In this document: positions 10,713-21,941 of the stretch, in pieces
How positions within the stretch are numbered: position 1 is the stretch's first letter
How the letters are laid out: every line of letters starts with the position of its first letter
NCBI GenBank assembly: GCA_039720395.1
Contig: CM077821.1
Location: forward strand, 40,608,792 to 40,672,791
Direction of reading: 5' to 3'
DNA length: 64,000 nucleotides
Origin: Liquidambar formosana
Taxonomy: Eukaryota; Streptophyta; Magnoliopsida; Saxifragales; Altingiaceae
The notes under the pieces: generated by a model
What the model was told of the DNA's origin: nothing
Seen by the model: only the letters and a program-made list of their open reading frames with translations
The model's database searches: none
Made by a program: the position numbers and the translations under genes

Positions 10713-13500
10713 TGTCACACCCCATTTTTGCACCACCTTACTAGGGCTCATCATTTCATGCATGTTTTTGTTTTGTTTTTGAGTCTAGTCACTTGCATTA
10801 GTTTTCTAGAGTCACAAGGACAATGGATATGAATTTTGGTTCAAATTGGAGTTGATCTTGAGGGATAATAAGAGCTTTTGTGACTTGAGGGGCATAATCG
10901 TCTTTTAAGTCCCAAACTTTTCATTTGACCTTGGAATGATCTCCAAATTGTCAATTGGAGTTCATATGGATGCATAAGAGGTATTTTTAGTGTCAATTTG
11001 GTAAGTCAATGGCTCGGGATTAAAATGGCTCGATGTGGTTCAAGTTGGTTAATTGACCCTTCCTTGGGTTAGCTCTAATTGACTCACAATTACCAACCAA
11101 ATCTTTTCAAATTGACTTTCATTAGTCATCATTTTACCCTCAAAAGTGTTTCATGAAGTTCAATTTTGATATGGCCTGATGATGAGTTTAGTGTGGTTAT
11201 TTACGGATTATCCTTGAAGAATTAGTGCGAATCACAGCATGAGATTTTTGGTTAAAATGAAAAGAAAATTATTTTATTAAATTAGCCATTTTTATCATGA
11301 CACTAACACGTGTACGTATGTGATGAGTGTGTGTACGCACATACGATACATGTGCATGCGTGTTAGCGGTCAGTCTCCCAATTTTTATAAAAGACAATTT
11401 CCTTTTCCTATTCAGATTAGAAGTCTTTTATCATTATAAAATACCTTTTGATTATTCTCCAAGGAAACCTAGTCCAGGAAGGAAAGGGAAACTCCAGATT
11501 TTAGCTATAAATACTCTCTTAATGTCTTTAAACAAGGGAGAAGAGAAGAGGGTTTGGAGGGAGTGAAATTCGTCATAATTCAGCAGTAGATTTTCTGAAA
11601 ACCAGCAGTCGTATTTTAATCATAACTTTTTCATCCGAAGTCAGAATTTGATGAAATTGGTCTTGTTAGAAAGATAATTCAATTCTCTACAACTTTGTAT
11701 TTCACAAGCTTTGTCCAAATCCAACGTTTTCATACCCAAAAACGCGATTGAAGTTGCTGCTGCTGCAAAGTGACGAGAATCACTTTTTCTTTTCTCTTGT
11801 TCTCTTTTTGTTTTCTATTTCTTTTCAAAGTTGAGTGAGTTTTGATCTCTTTGCTGTGATACCACTTTGACAAAGAGGAGGATTCGTGTTGGTTTGATTC
11901 ACTCTAAAGACCTGAGGAGCCACGAACAATTGCATACAGCAGCAAGGAAGGCCCTTCCTAAGGTATTCTCCTTCTCTATTCAAGCTTAAACTAGGTTCTC
12001 ATATGGGTTAGGCTTATTGCATGTTAAACGTGACTTTTTTATCATGTATTAACACTCTAGCTAGTTAATATACATGGAATATCTATTTTTTATCTACTGT
12101 TTAGCATGCTTTAGGGCTGTCCTTTAGGTTTTTAATGCATAGTTATGATTCGTGTGCTCCTATTGTCCTTGTGTTAGGATTAGTGTCATTGCATGTTAGA
12201 GTTAGGATTTTCATCATGTTATATTGCTTTAGTTAGTTAATATGCATGATTTAATTTCTGTTTAGTTTGGTTTTAGCATGATTAAAGTATGTTTTGTATG
12301 TTTTTAAGCATATTTGTGAGTTTAGGGTTTTAGAGTCATTGTTTCGTGTTTGTTTTAATATAGCATGATAAAGTAGACTTTTTTATTTGGTTTTTCTTCG
12401 TGTTTGCTGTATATGTTTTTCATATGGAGTAAACATGATAGTTTTGCATGCATGTTAGTATGTTTTAGGGTTTTTATGCATGATATGGTTCTAGGAATAT
12501 GTTAGGACTTATTATTGTTCGCTGTTTTTGCTATTGGCATGCTTAGTGGATGATTTTAGGTCATAATACTATTCTGTCCAGATTTGCATGTTAGTGTTTT
12601 TGCATGGTTTTGAGCACTTGTAAGGGTGCAAATAGGTGTGGTATTTGTCCCATGGTAAATAGGGCTGCTTATGTCTGAAATGGCTAAATGCTTGGAGCTA
12701 ATTGCGCTCAGGTAAGTGGGTGTGAAGGTGCCCCAATTCACCTTTCTTTTTAACTCATTCTCTTCTCCCTATTTAGGGTTAATTTTTAATATGATCCTAT
12801 GGTTTAATTAGAGGTTTCCTTAACCAACAAAATTCTGGTTTTTATTAAAGTTTCCATTTTGTGGATTTCTTTCCTAAAATCAAACTTTCTATCATATTCA
12901 ACTCTTTTGATCAAATAAGGAAACCTAGGGTTTTTACCATAGGTTTGTATTAGGATTTAACCTTAGTTCTAATCGAACTACGTGGACTTTGATCCATGTA
13001 TTTCGTTGCATGGTACGTAGGCGCTCTTCGTGAGGCTCAAGTCCGTTCTAGGATCCAAGCATCCTAGGTTTATTTATGTTTTCTTTTCTTCTTTTTATTT
13101 TCTGTTTTTATTTGCTTATTATGCATGGATGGATGAATGAAATATATGATATGCATGCAATTCTTGTGATGATATACTTGCTGATTTTTGTATGGAAAGA
13201 CTTTAATTTAGCCCAAATGAACTGAGAGACCGAAAGGGTGACATGGGTGCCTATAGGCTTTGCCTAGAACCTTCCCATGTCATAACTTAGCCTCCGAATC
13301 CCCGATTTCTTTGGTTTTCAAAAGATTGGTTTTTGCCTTTCCTTTTTTTATGGAGTCATTCAAATTGTTTTCCTAAAACAACCTGATTTTTAGGGTTTTC
13401 CTTGTTTCCTTTAAAAAATAAGGTGGCGACTCCTTTCCTTTTTCTTTTTCAAACCCACTTTCTTTTCAATCCCTCGTGGGCCCAATTTCCGGGGTTCACA
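10713..13500 (+). mobile_element. Solo LTR, Ty3/gypsy-like, D1-specific
   Basis: 2788 bp starting TGTCACACCCCATTTTTG and ending CCGGGGTTCACA, flanked by the 5-bp duplication GTCAT (10708-10712 and 13501-13505). D2 has the empty site with one GTCAT near 38445. No gag-pol frame or second LTR is present, so it is a solo LTR left by recombination. A TATA box, TATAAATA, at 11506-11513 and an internal GGTGGCGACTCC block near the 3' end resemble long LTRs of the Tat/Ogre group; the lineage is inferred. Confidence 0.92.
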
Positions 13501-13606
13501 GTCATTTATTTGTACATATCATGAAGAAAAAAAAATATGTTCATGAAAAAATAAAATTAAAAAAAAAAAACCCTAGATTCATGAGAGAGGTGTTACCTGT
13601 TACCGT

Positions 13607-13822
13607 TCACAATGGGGGACCTTGGATGCCGTCGACGACGGAAGGAGATCGTCTGCGAGTCCTAACAATGGTGGATCTAAGCCGACGGAAGCAGAACATC
13701 CACCGATGGTGGAGCTTTGGTGTCGGCGGCGGATGGCAGATCCTCGGCGTCAACGCCGGATGATGAAGAGTCGACTTCAACGGCGTGGTCGAGCAGTTCA
13801 GTACGACATCAGCTACGTGGCC
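13607..13822 (-). other. GC-rich segment fused to the U-box fragment
   Basis: A short stretch with CpG-rich, coding-like composition, unlike its AT-rich neighbours. On the minus strand one frame reads VEVDSSSSGVDAEDLPSAAD then stops. The segment abuts the U-box pseudogene at 13823 and ends at CATTGTGAACG followed by GTAACAG, a plausible splice donor. I do not recognise the source gene. The D2 copy is at 38582-38797. Confidence 0.4.
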
Positions 13823-14392
13823 CTTAAAACCCAAGCCAATGATTCAACGATTGGATAATTTCTGATATTTGTTTCGGCCTTAATTAGTTATTGGAACAAA
13901 TTGGAGAATACTTAGAGCTTCTTCGAGACCAGCAACTTGGCCATTCTTGAAACATGTTATGACAAACGATACCATAGCCTTAGCTATGCCATCTGCTTCC
14001 AACATTAAAATTCCTATTTTTTTGGTTCTTCACCGCTAGTACTTTCAATTGCGTGCCTCAGTGTTTTCAGTTGCAAATGAGGCTGCGAAAGGTCATTAAT
14101 GAGTTGAACGACGTGGAGTTTATTAAGGACTGGTTTTGGGGTTGGAATTGGATCGACACCATTTTGGGTGCACCATACCTGCATGAGGCAGAGGGTGTGA
14201 TTTGGCGTTATAATCGGAGTCTATTGACAAGGGTTGTTTGGTGACTGGACAAGTTCTATTCTTGCATTGGAATAACCAATGTTGGATGCTCTCTCCATCA
14301 TATGTGATGCCGGTGATAACCGTTACCGTACCTTTCATGGTTTCAAGAGATATTGAGCAGATGAAATAGGGAGGAACTTCAACATTATCCAT
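13823..14392 (-). pseudogene. Truncated U-box (PUB) pseudogene
   Basis: The minus strand starts MDNVEVPPYFICSISLETMK and tracks the intact gene at 52424-53644 through the U-box, the linker and the first ARM-like region to about the LIWVL position. It then switches abruptly to the GC-rich segment. Key positions are damaged: ICPIS has become ICSIS and KDPVT has become KGTVT, with frameshifts after the SDYNAK and PKTSP regions. Homology also continues upstream into the 5' flank of the intact gene (14400-14500 against 53700-53760), so it arose by DNA duplication rather than retroposition. D2 copy: 38798-39368, with an extra early stop after KQPLQ. Confidence 0.85.
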
Positions 14393-14546
14393 GGAAATAT
14401 TGGACGAAATAGAAATATGGCATGCAGAGAATAAGAGGCTCAAGGTGGAGATTAAGTTTGAACAGTGGTAAGGAGAGAATCAGAGGCAACTAATAATATG
14501 AAGCGCCTATTTAGGAAGAAAAGTGCGGGATTGATTTCTTAGTGGG

Positions 14547-14941
14547 TTGCCAATGCTACCCCTCAATCATATTTAATCTGCACCTCCCATTTTTTAAAAG
14601 TTTTATAAAAAATGTAAAAGATTTTTATAAAAAAACTGACCGCAAAATCCACTAGAAAACATTTTGGACAACTTTATGAAAAATTTTTTTTTCCAAATTT
14701 GTCATTTAAGTGGACTTTTTTGGTTATTTACAATCTTTGTTTTATTTTTGGCTAATATTAAGTCCACTTAATTGACAAATTTTGAAAAAAATCTTTTGTA
14801 CAAAGTTGTTCAAAATGATGTTTACTAATAGATAAAGTATATAACTTGTTTTTATAAAAATCTTCTACAAAGTATATTTTTATAAAATTTTGAAAATTTA
14901 AGAAAAGGAATTAGAAGTGCAAATAAGATTGAGGGTGGCAA
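14547..14941. mobile_element. MITE-like inverted repeat
   Basis: Left arm TTGCCAATGCTACCCCTCAA and right arm, complemented, TTGCCACCCTCAATCTTATT. The arms extend inward through TTTTATAAAAATCTT-type sequence. No open frame. Present in D2 at 39523-39918. The target duplication is unclear. Confidence 0.6.
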
Positions 14942-16056
14942 TAATCTCACGGGGCATTAAATTTGGTGGTAAAAAATAAACAAAATTTAGCGAGTTTACA
15001 CAGCCATTCATGTATTTTAAAAAGGTTAGGGTTGGCAAATCTGGCCCCGTGGAATGGTGTTGAATGGAAAATTTACATTCCATATATGTTCAATGTTCAA
15101 ACCTTTTACACTGTAAATTAAATGATGAATCTTCATAAAAATGATCGTGTAACCTCTATAAATGAAGTACTTCCGATACAGGTAACCATGTCGATAATTA
15201 TAAGTACTCCCATAAATTAAGGTTCATCGTATCATTCAATTTAGGACGAGTCAAACACGCTCTTACTCCAAATAGACATCCAGAAAGACTCATAAATCAA
15301 TTCAAAAAAAATTTTATTTCTAGTAAAAAGGCAGACTTAATGGGCGCACCCACTCACAATAAACTCACTAGCTACTTGAGTAATGGACAAGGCCTTCATT
15401 CTAATTCTAATGTGTAGGTCCAAACTCCAAACCCGCCATGCTAAGTAAAATGGTTACTCTTATCCTTTCGAAAATACTTTATTTCTGGTAAAAAAGTTTG
15501 CTTCCACATCAATTAAAAATTTTATGGGTTGAAGACGCAAAATTATCCTTTAAAGTCAAAAGCACTCGAGACCGACCCGCTCCAACTTCCACACTCTCTC
15601 TCTCTCTCTCTCTTTTCCCTCCATCACGAGCAACCTTTTTTCCTTTTTCCTCTGTTTTTCTGATGGAACCCTTTTCTCCATCCTTTCTTTCTTCTAAAGA
15701 CCTCATTTGACATCCCATGCTGGTTTGAAACTTGACCATATTGTTTGAAATAAAAACAAATAGAAAGAAAAACATTTTAAAAAAAGGATTGAGAGATCTA
15801 TATCTTATGAAATTAATTAGATGTCAAAGTAAATAAATAAATAAAATAGACGTCCTTTTGAATCCATATGGTTTCACAAGTAAGAGCACACGTGCATGGC
15901 ATGAGATGTAGTTATATTTAATTTATTTATTTATTTATAACCATTGTCCCTTAACATGTAGCAATATTTCTCTATAACCTTGAATCCGATATTAGTATTT
16001 CAATTATTTGAACAAATATGTAGCAAAAGTTTATTAAGAAAGTCTCAGTCAATTCA
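14942..16056. other. Non-coding part of D1
   Basis: No gene is seen. It contains a (CT)n run at about 15593-15613 and ATTT-type repeats near 15920-15940. The final stretch before 16057 is the left half of the Helitron target; a paralogous copy lies at 57060-57112. Confidence 0.5.
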
Positions 16057-16908
16057 TCTATATCTATACTACCTATAAAAGGCCGAATGTTAGAAAATTT
16101 TTGAATTCTTATATTACCCTTAAAAAAAACCATAATGCCAACACTACCCTCAACCCTAATAAATGATAAGTATTTCCTACTCCATCTACTCATACTTTTG
16201 TTCTTATTATATACACCTTATTATAACGTCTAAAACTCTCTTGCTATCCTTTTTGGTTTCTAATCCATACTTCCGTCATCCTTCTAGGTTTCCAATACAT
16301 TTTCCCCCTTTTTATTTTTTTTTGGCAGCCATTAACAGAAGAATAACAAGGTTAGGTTATTCTCTAATAGTAGAAGAATAAGATCAGCATTGGAGGTATC
16401 TACGGCTGATTCTATCAATCTGAAACCAAAACCTTGATCTTTAAAGGTTAGTCTTTCTCAAACACTGTTTTGTCCATTAAGTTTCATATTATAATTCTGT
16501 TTTCCTTACTAAATATTTGGCTTTGAGAAAATTGCGGAATTTGGATCCTTCATAGGATTCCTTTTTTTTTTTTTTTCTATAAGAATCTTGTAAGACTTTT
16601 CATAGCTATTGGATTGTTTGGTTTCTAAATGAATATCAATACCTTTGTTTTTCCAACTTTGCTTTGGTTAGTGTATCAACATTAATTCAAGTATGATACA
16701 GGCGAGGACCTTAACATCGGCACTAGAGCTGCGGGGTCTAATCTTAGAGGCATACCCATAGATTGTTGTATTATGTTTTCTAGCAAGTACTCTCTATTAG
16801 ATTGGCTCCATTGGGACTCATAGGTAGGTGCATTAATTCAACAAATTAATAGTCCACTATCATAATTTATTATTATCATACATATTTTAATTTATTTTTT
16901 TCTAATTG

Positions 16909-19024
16909 TGTGAGCGCAAGCGGGAGTCGCCACCCAATTTAGCTTTGGGAACTGTGTTTTTTGGTCAAATTCGAGGTCTAGAGATTCAAGTCCGGAGCTA
17001 GGGTACATTATTGGGAAGGTATTAGGCACCCAAAAATGCCCGGTCGAAACCGGCCTCCGTGAATAATTGTTGGCTTTAATTAATCAAGGTATTTAATCAA
17101 ATTTAACCCTAAGCATGCGAAAATGCAACAATATGCCAAGCACGCAAATGATTATGCAAATAAGAAAATAATCAAGTAGAGAAATGGTTAGTAGCACATG
17201 ACATGACAGAATATACAGGAGATAATAACTCACGGAAAGCAAAAATAAATAAACAGATAAAAGAGTACCTAAACTACAATGCGTACGCACCAGGTGTTGG
17301 TGCGTGCGCACCATATGGTAGTGCGTGCGCACCAAGTGGATTCAAAATGGCCATTTGAAGCAAACGAATTTTTTCTGTCAGAGCACAGGGTGCGTACGCA
17401 CCATGAAGTGGTGCGTACGCATCAGCAAGACAATTTCCCTACATTTTCCACTAACATGCATTTTATAAATAAAATATTAACACCACTAACATTAATTTAA
17501 TCTACAAAACTACCAATCAGCATACACTAATATTAAACAAAAGATACAACCATTAATATATACAAAAAATACTCACACTAACATTAAATATTCTAACCAT
17601 ACTTAATAAAATAACCTAACTAATATTATAATGATATAATCTAATCTATTTTAATTAAAACCAGAATAAATTATGATAAACAATATAACCCACACGTACT
17701 CACATTAAACCCATGAATATAATATTAAAACTAATTACTCTAACATTAACTAATTCTCTACCAGGAGAAGTGGTGCGTACGCATCACGCAGTGGTGCGTA
17801 CGTACCAACTTAGCTTAAATGATGAACGGTCAAAGTTGGTCAAACTGTGGTCAAAATGACCAACCAAAGGTCCCACATGATAGGTCTCAACAAGACGAAT
17901 TCGCCTGTCAAATTTGGAGTCAATCGGGCCAACCTAAGGTCTTCAAATGCTAGGGAACACGGTACCTGTGGGTGAGTACGCCCACACTGGATCACTGTCC
18001 ACTTCACCTTCAACCTCAGAACGGGTTGAAGCTGAAAAATACAGTATTGAGCTTTGTCCCGTGCTAACTTCTCCCTAACTTATCTTACTCATTTCTTAAC
18101 CGAATTTAATGATTCAAAAACCAAATTGAAGCTCTTGCAGCGTACTACAAGCGCGCATAAATCGTTCATCCAAAAACTTGCAGAATCATGATTATTTTTT
18201 GGGTCAAAGTTTTGAGTTTATAACCCGAAAACCCGTCAATTCAAGAACTCATGTCACGGCTATTTTCCTTCAAATCTAACATTACCAATGATTTTCTTGA
18301 CCTTAACAATGTAACATGGCATCATTATATTAAACAATAACTCATAGAAACAAATATGCAGTATAAATTTACAGTGCATATATATATGTGTGTCTGTGAT
18401 ACGTACCCCTCAGGTTTGAATGCTTCCAATATTAACGCAGCAATTCCCTTCTCGCAGCTTCAGATTACAACACTCAACTCTCCTTTCTCTCTTCTGGTTT
18501 TCTGGTGTTTTGGTGGGTATTTGGTTTCTCTCACTCTCTCTTTCTGGCCGTTCTCCCTTAAGCCTCTATCCAAAAAAGGAAATAGCTCTATCTCTAAAAA
18601 AAGGACCCCTCCCGACTGATTGATTGATCCCTTCTCCGGTCCCATCAGTAGAGTATAAATAGGGCTCAATTAGGTTTTGAAAACATCCCCTGACTGGCCC
18701 ATCCCCTACCCATGCGGGGAACACCCGTGGGAATCTCCCCACTCCCCCCCATACTCTCCCCCATGCTCTCATGTTTAGTGGGAGACAGATCTGAAGGGGC
18801 CTGAAAAAGGCTTAAGGTGCGTACGCATGGAAACTTGGTGCGTACGCACCACCCATTGGTGCGTACGCATGAAATGTAGATGGACAGTATTTTCCTGTTG
18901 TAATCTTGGCTACTCGTCGGGAATTGCTTTGTCATTATCTCAAAACATACAATAAACCTCATCATTGGGTTTCCAAAATACGTGATTTCAAATTAATTAG
19001 GTGGTACAAAATGGGGTGTCTACA
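16909..19024 (-). mobile_element. Solo LTR nested in the Helitron, D1-specific
   Basis: 2116 bp from TGTGAGCGCAAGCGGGAGTC to AAATGGGGTGTCTACA, flanked by the 5-bp duplication AATTG (16904-16908 and 19025-19029). D2 has the empty site with a single AATTG near 41944. The right end, complemented (TGTAGACACCCCATTTTG), matches the left end of the LTR at 10713 (TGTCACACCCCATTTTTG), and the GGAGTCGCCACC block mirrors GGTGGCGACTCC there. The two are therefore related LTRs in opposite orientation. No internal retrotransposon coding region remains. Confidence 0.92.
17280..18870. repeat. Dispersed 14-bp palindrome GGTGCGTACGCACC within the LTR
   Basis: At least ten exact or near copies of GGTGCGTACGCACC, centred on a GTAC or GTGC core, in three clusters: 17280-17422 (five), 17772-17806 (two) and 18816-18870 (three). 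Some end in CAT instead of CACC. The LTR at 10713 has a related cluster near 11320-11345 (GTGTGTACGCACATAC). Confidence 0.85.
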
Positions 19025-20917
19025 AATTGTTGTTGTAATCTTTTAATATAGGAGTTCATTGGGTTTAAATCAAGATATAAGGATGTATGAAAAACAAAAT
19101 ATGTTGGTAGAGAAATTACCAAAAATGGAGTTAACTAAGGGGGAGATGTCCTCACAAGCATGCATTTATCCTATTGTCCATGCATGAGTTTCTCTGATAA
19201 TAAAAAAATATGTTTATATTCAATTGTGTTACCATTGATTCATTGTTTTATATTTCCTTAACAGTTGTTACCATTCAACTTTCAATTTAATGCCGAGGGC
19301 AGACTAGGCATATGGTCCATGCATGAAACTTGAATGGAAGAACTTGGATTAGTCAAGGAAGGTTCTCTCTTTCTCTCTCTCATGATGATGCCGAGATGAT
19401 TTTTCTATTATCTACCATTAAATATATTATATATTATTTTTCATTAATTACATAATTTAATTAGAAGACATAAGTTATTGTTAATCTAAAATATAACAAA
19501 AAATTAATTGATGGTTGTAATCAATTTTCTTATCATTTTTTCATTTTTTTTTTTTTTTGCTCAATCTCTCTCTAATGCTATCCATTTCTTTCTTTCTTTG
19601 CCCTATGAATATGAATGGTCGAATGAAGCATCAATCTTTCTTCTCTCTGGTTGATTAAAAATCCATGAAAAAAAGATATCAATTTTCTTGTTTTTCTATT
19701 CTTTTTTATTATTATTATTTTTCTTTTTTATATGCTCAATCTCTTTCTGATTTTATCTTGCAGATTTAAAAATCCCTTTGTAAGAGTTGTCAATTTTGTT
19801 TTTTGCTCAATCTCTCTATGATGTCGTTCTGATTTTCTTAGATTAAAAATCCCTTTGTAAGTTTAATCAATTTTATTTATTTTTGATATTTTACATTTAT
19901 TTTATATTTTATATTTTATATTTTACATTTTGTTTATAGTGATTTTTTGAATACACTATGTTGAAATATGTTGTCATGGTTAGAGGATATTGCCCCAATT
20001 GTATAGTGCCATTTCATATTCTTGAAAAATCTATTGTAAATGCATGTTGATCATGTTTTAGGGCTTTGGTTAATAGCTTTTGAGTTTGGTTAAATTCAAG
20101 GTTTTTTTATCATAAAGCTAGGTATGACATATTTGATTTGAAGAAAATATATGTGTACTGTTTATCTATTTGTTAGCTTTGAATAATATAACAAGATTTT
20201 TATTATTGACCAATAATAGGTTAAACCTTCAACAGAAAAGTAAATAAATCATAGAATGTAAGCCTTCAATCCCTTACTAACCCCCTTTCAGCTTCAATTT
20301 TTTTTTTTTTAATATCTAATGCTTTGGTGCCTTCTAACCCCTTTCAGCTTCAAATTTTTTATTTTTTTTAATATCTAATGCTTTGGTGCCTTCTGATTTG
20401 ATAAAAAATCATTAAAAGGAGAACCTAAACAAGATCTCCCTTATTTCCACCAATTCATAGCTAATGTAAGTTTTCATTACCTTCTACTCTTTGTTTCATA
20501 CATATATTTTTTGTCCTAGCTAAGTAGAAAGCCAATGAAAAATAATTTAAACTTGCTGATTCTACTTTAAATCACAGTTGGGTTGTTTTATATATATTTC
20601 TGTGAACCTGAATATAATAGTGTGATTGAATTCTCATATATAGATTTATTTCATATGGTTATTGTACAATTCTTTGCATAGTTGATTTTTTAGAGAATCA
20701 ATAATTTTTTTTAAGAGAATCATATAGCTATTGTATATATTGCTGGTTTGGAAAATAACATTATAGGAATGCTTTGTTATAAATATTTTAGGCCTTAATT
20801 TTCTCCCCCTTCTTTTAATATCATTAGTTTATTATTCTAGCTTACATGTATTTGATGTCATTGTTAATGTTTATTACATGGAATCTCTAATATATTTTGT
20901 TATATTCATTTATATAT

Positions 20918-21941
20918 GGGGAAGGATCCATTTACACCCAGTGTAAATAAAAACCTTTTACACCTTTTTTAGGCCTTAGATGTATTTTCATCCAACGGTT
21001 TCAGTTCAGCCTCACTTTTAATACCCTTAAATACCATATTTGGGTCAAAATCGGGTCAGGCTCTAATAAAACCCAAGCACTTTCAAGTAGAACTCCAAGT
21101 CTCCAACCCATTCTCTCTCTCTCTCTCTCAGGTCTCAAGCCCTAACTCATGCCATGGCTGCAATCAGACCCAATACATGTTCACACCAACTTGGAAATGC
21201 AACGGATATCCTACAATTGGAATATAATTATCATGAATAAAAATAATTTATTGGCCATTAATCCTCTTAAACACATTTTTTGCAAACTGGAAATTATGGG
21301 GAACTTGGTTTTGCAATAATCTTTGATAATTTTATTTATTTTTTTTCAATATTGCTGGGCAGTTGCTACTCAATATTGCAAAGCCATCTCCCCCAAGATT
21401 TGGCTATAGATTTGCGTTTGGCATTTGCAATGGGGGGTTTTTTTTTTTGGTAATAAGGAAAAGGAAGCTAAATAGCAGCACCATAACAAAAACTCGAGTT
21501 AGAAGACATAATTTCCTACAATTGAGTAAGGAGAGAGATACACCACAATGGTGGAAGGGATCTTTGTTTTACCATTGAATCCACCTAGCACATTACTTTA
21601 TTAGCTGAGGTATATACTAAATATACAAGAACACCAAGGAAATGGCACGGATTGTGAGACATTGGTTCTCATTTGCAGGCCACACCATTCCACTAATAGT
21701 ATCTACCTTGCCATGACTGATTGAGACTTGAGAGAGGGGAGACGTAAACGAAGATGGGTTGGAGTTCAAGTTGAAAGAATTGGGTTTGGGTTTAATTCTA
21801 ATCTGATCGAATTCCGACCCATATATGGAGTCAAAATGTATAAATAGAAACTGAACTGAACCGTTGGATGAAAATAGATCTACGTCCCAAAAAAGGTGTA
21901 AGACGTTTTCACTTACACTAGGTGTAAATGGATCCCTCCCC
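20918..21941. mobile_element. Mutator-like TIR element, copy in unit 1
   Basis: 1024 bp with long inverted ends: GGGGAAGGATCCATTTACAC at the left and GTGTAAATGGATCCCTCCCC at the right, about 100 bp of imperfect TIR each. It is flanked by the 9-bp duplication TTTATATAT (20909-20917 and 21942-21950). A 9-bp duplication with long TIRs suits the Mutator superfamily. The interior has a (CT)n leader, an ATG in strong context at 21154 opening a 28-codon frame, MAAIRPNTCSHQLGNA..., and no transposase. It could be a Pack-MULE with a captured gene start, but I do not recognise the gene. Confidence 0.85.

Noticed and set aside
10713..13500. A full retrotransposon
   Set aside because: Only one LTR lies between the GTCAT duplications and there is no gag, protease, reverse transcriptase or integrase frame.
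13476..13858. Plus-strand frames in the GC-rich segment
   Set aside because: Open frames in all directions reflect high GC; the best splice-donor context is on the minus strand.
17093..17500. Frames reading VRTHH-type repeats as a repeat protein
   Set aside because: They are translations of the palindromic GGTGCGTACGCACC motifs inside an LTR and occur on both strands.
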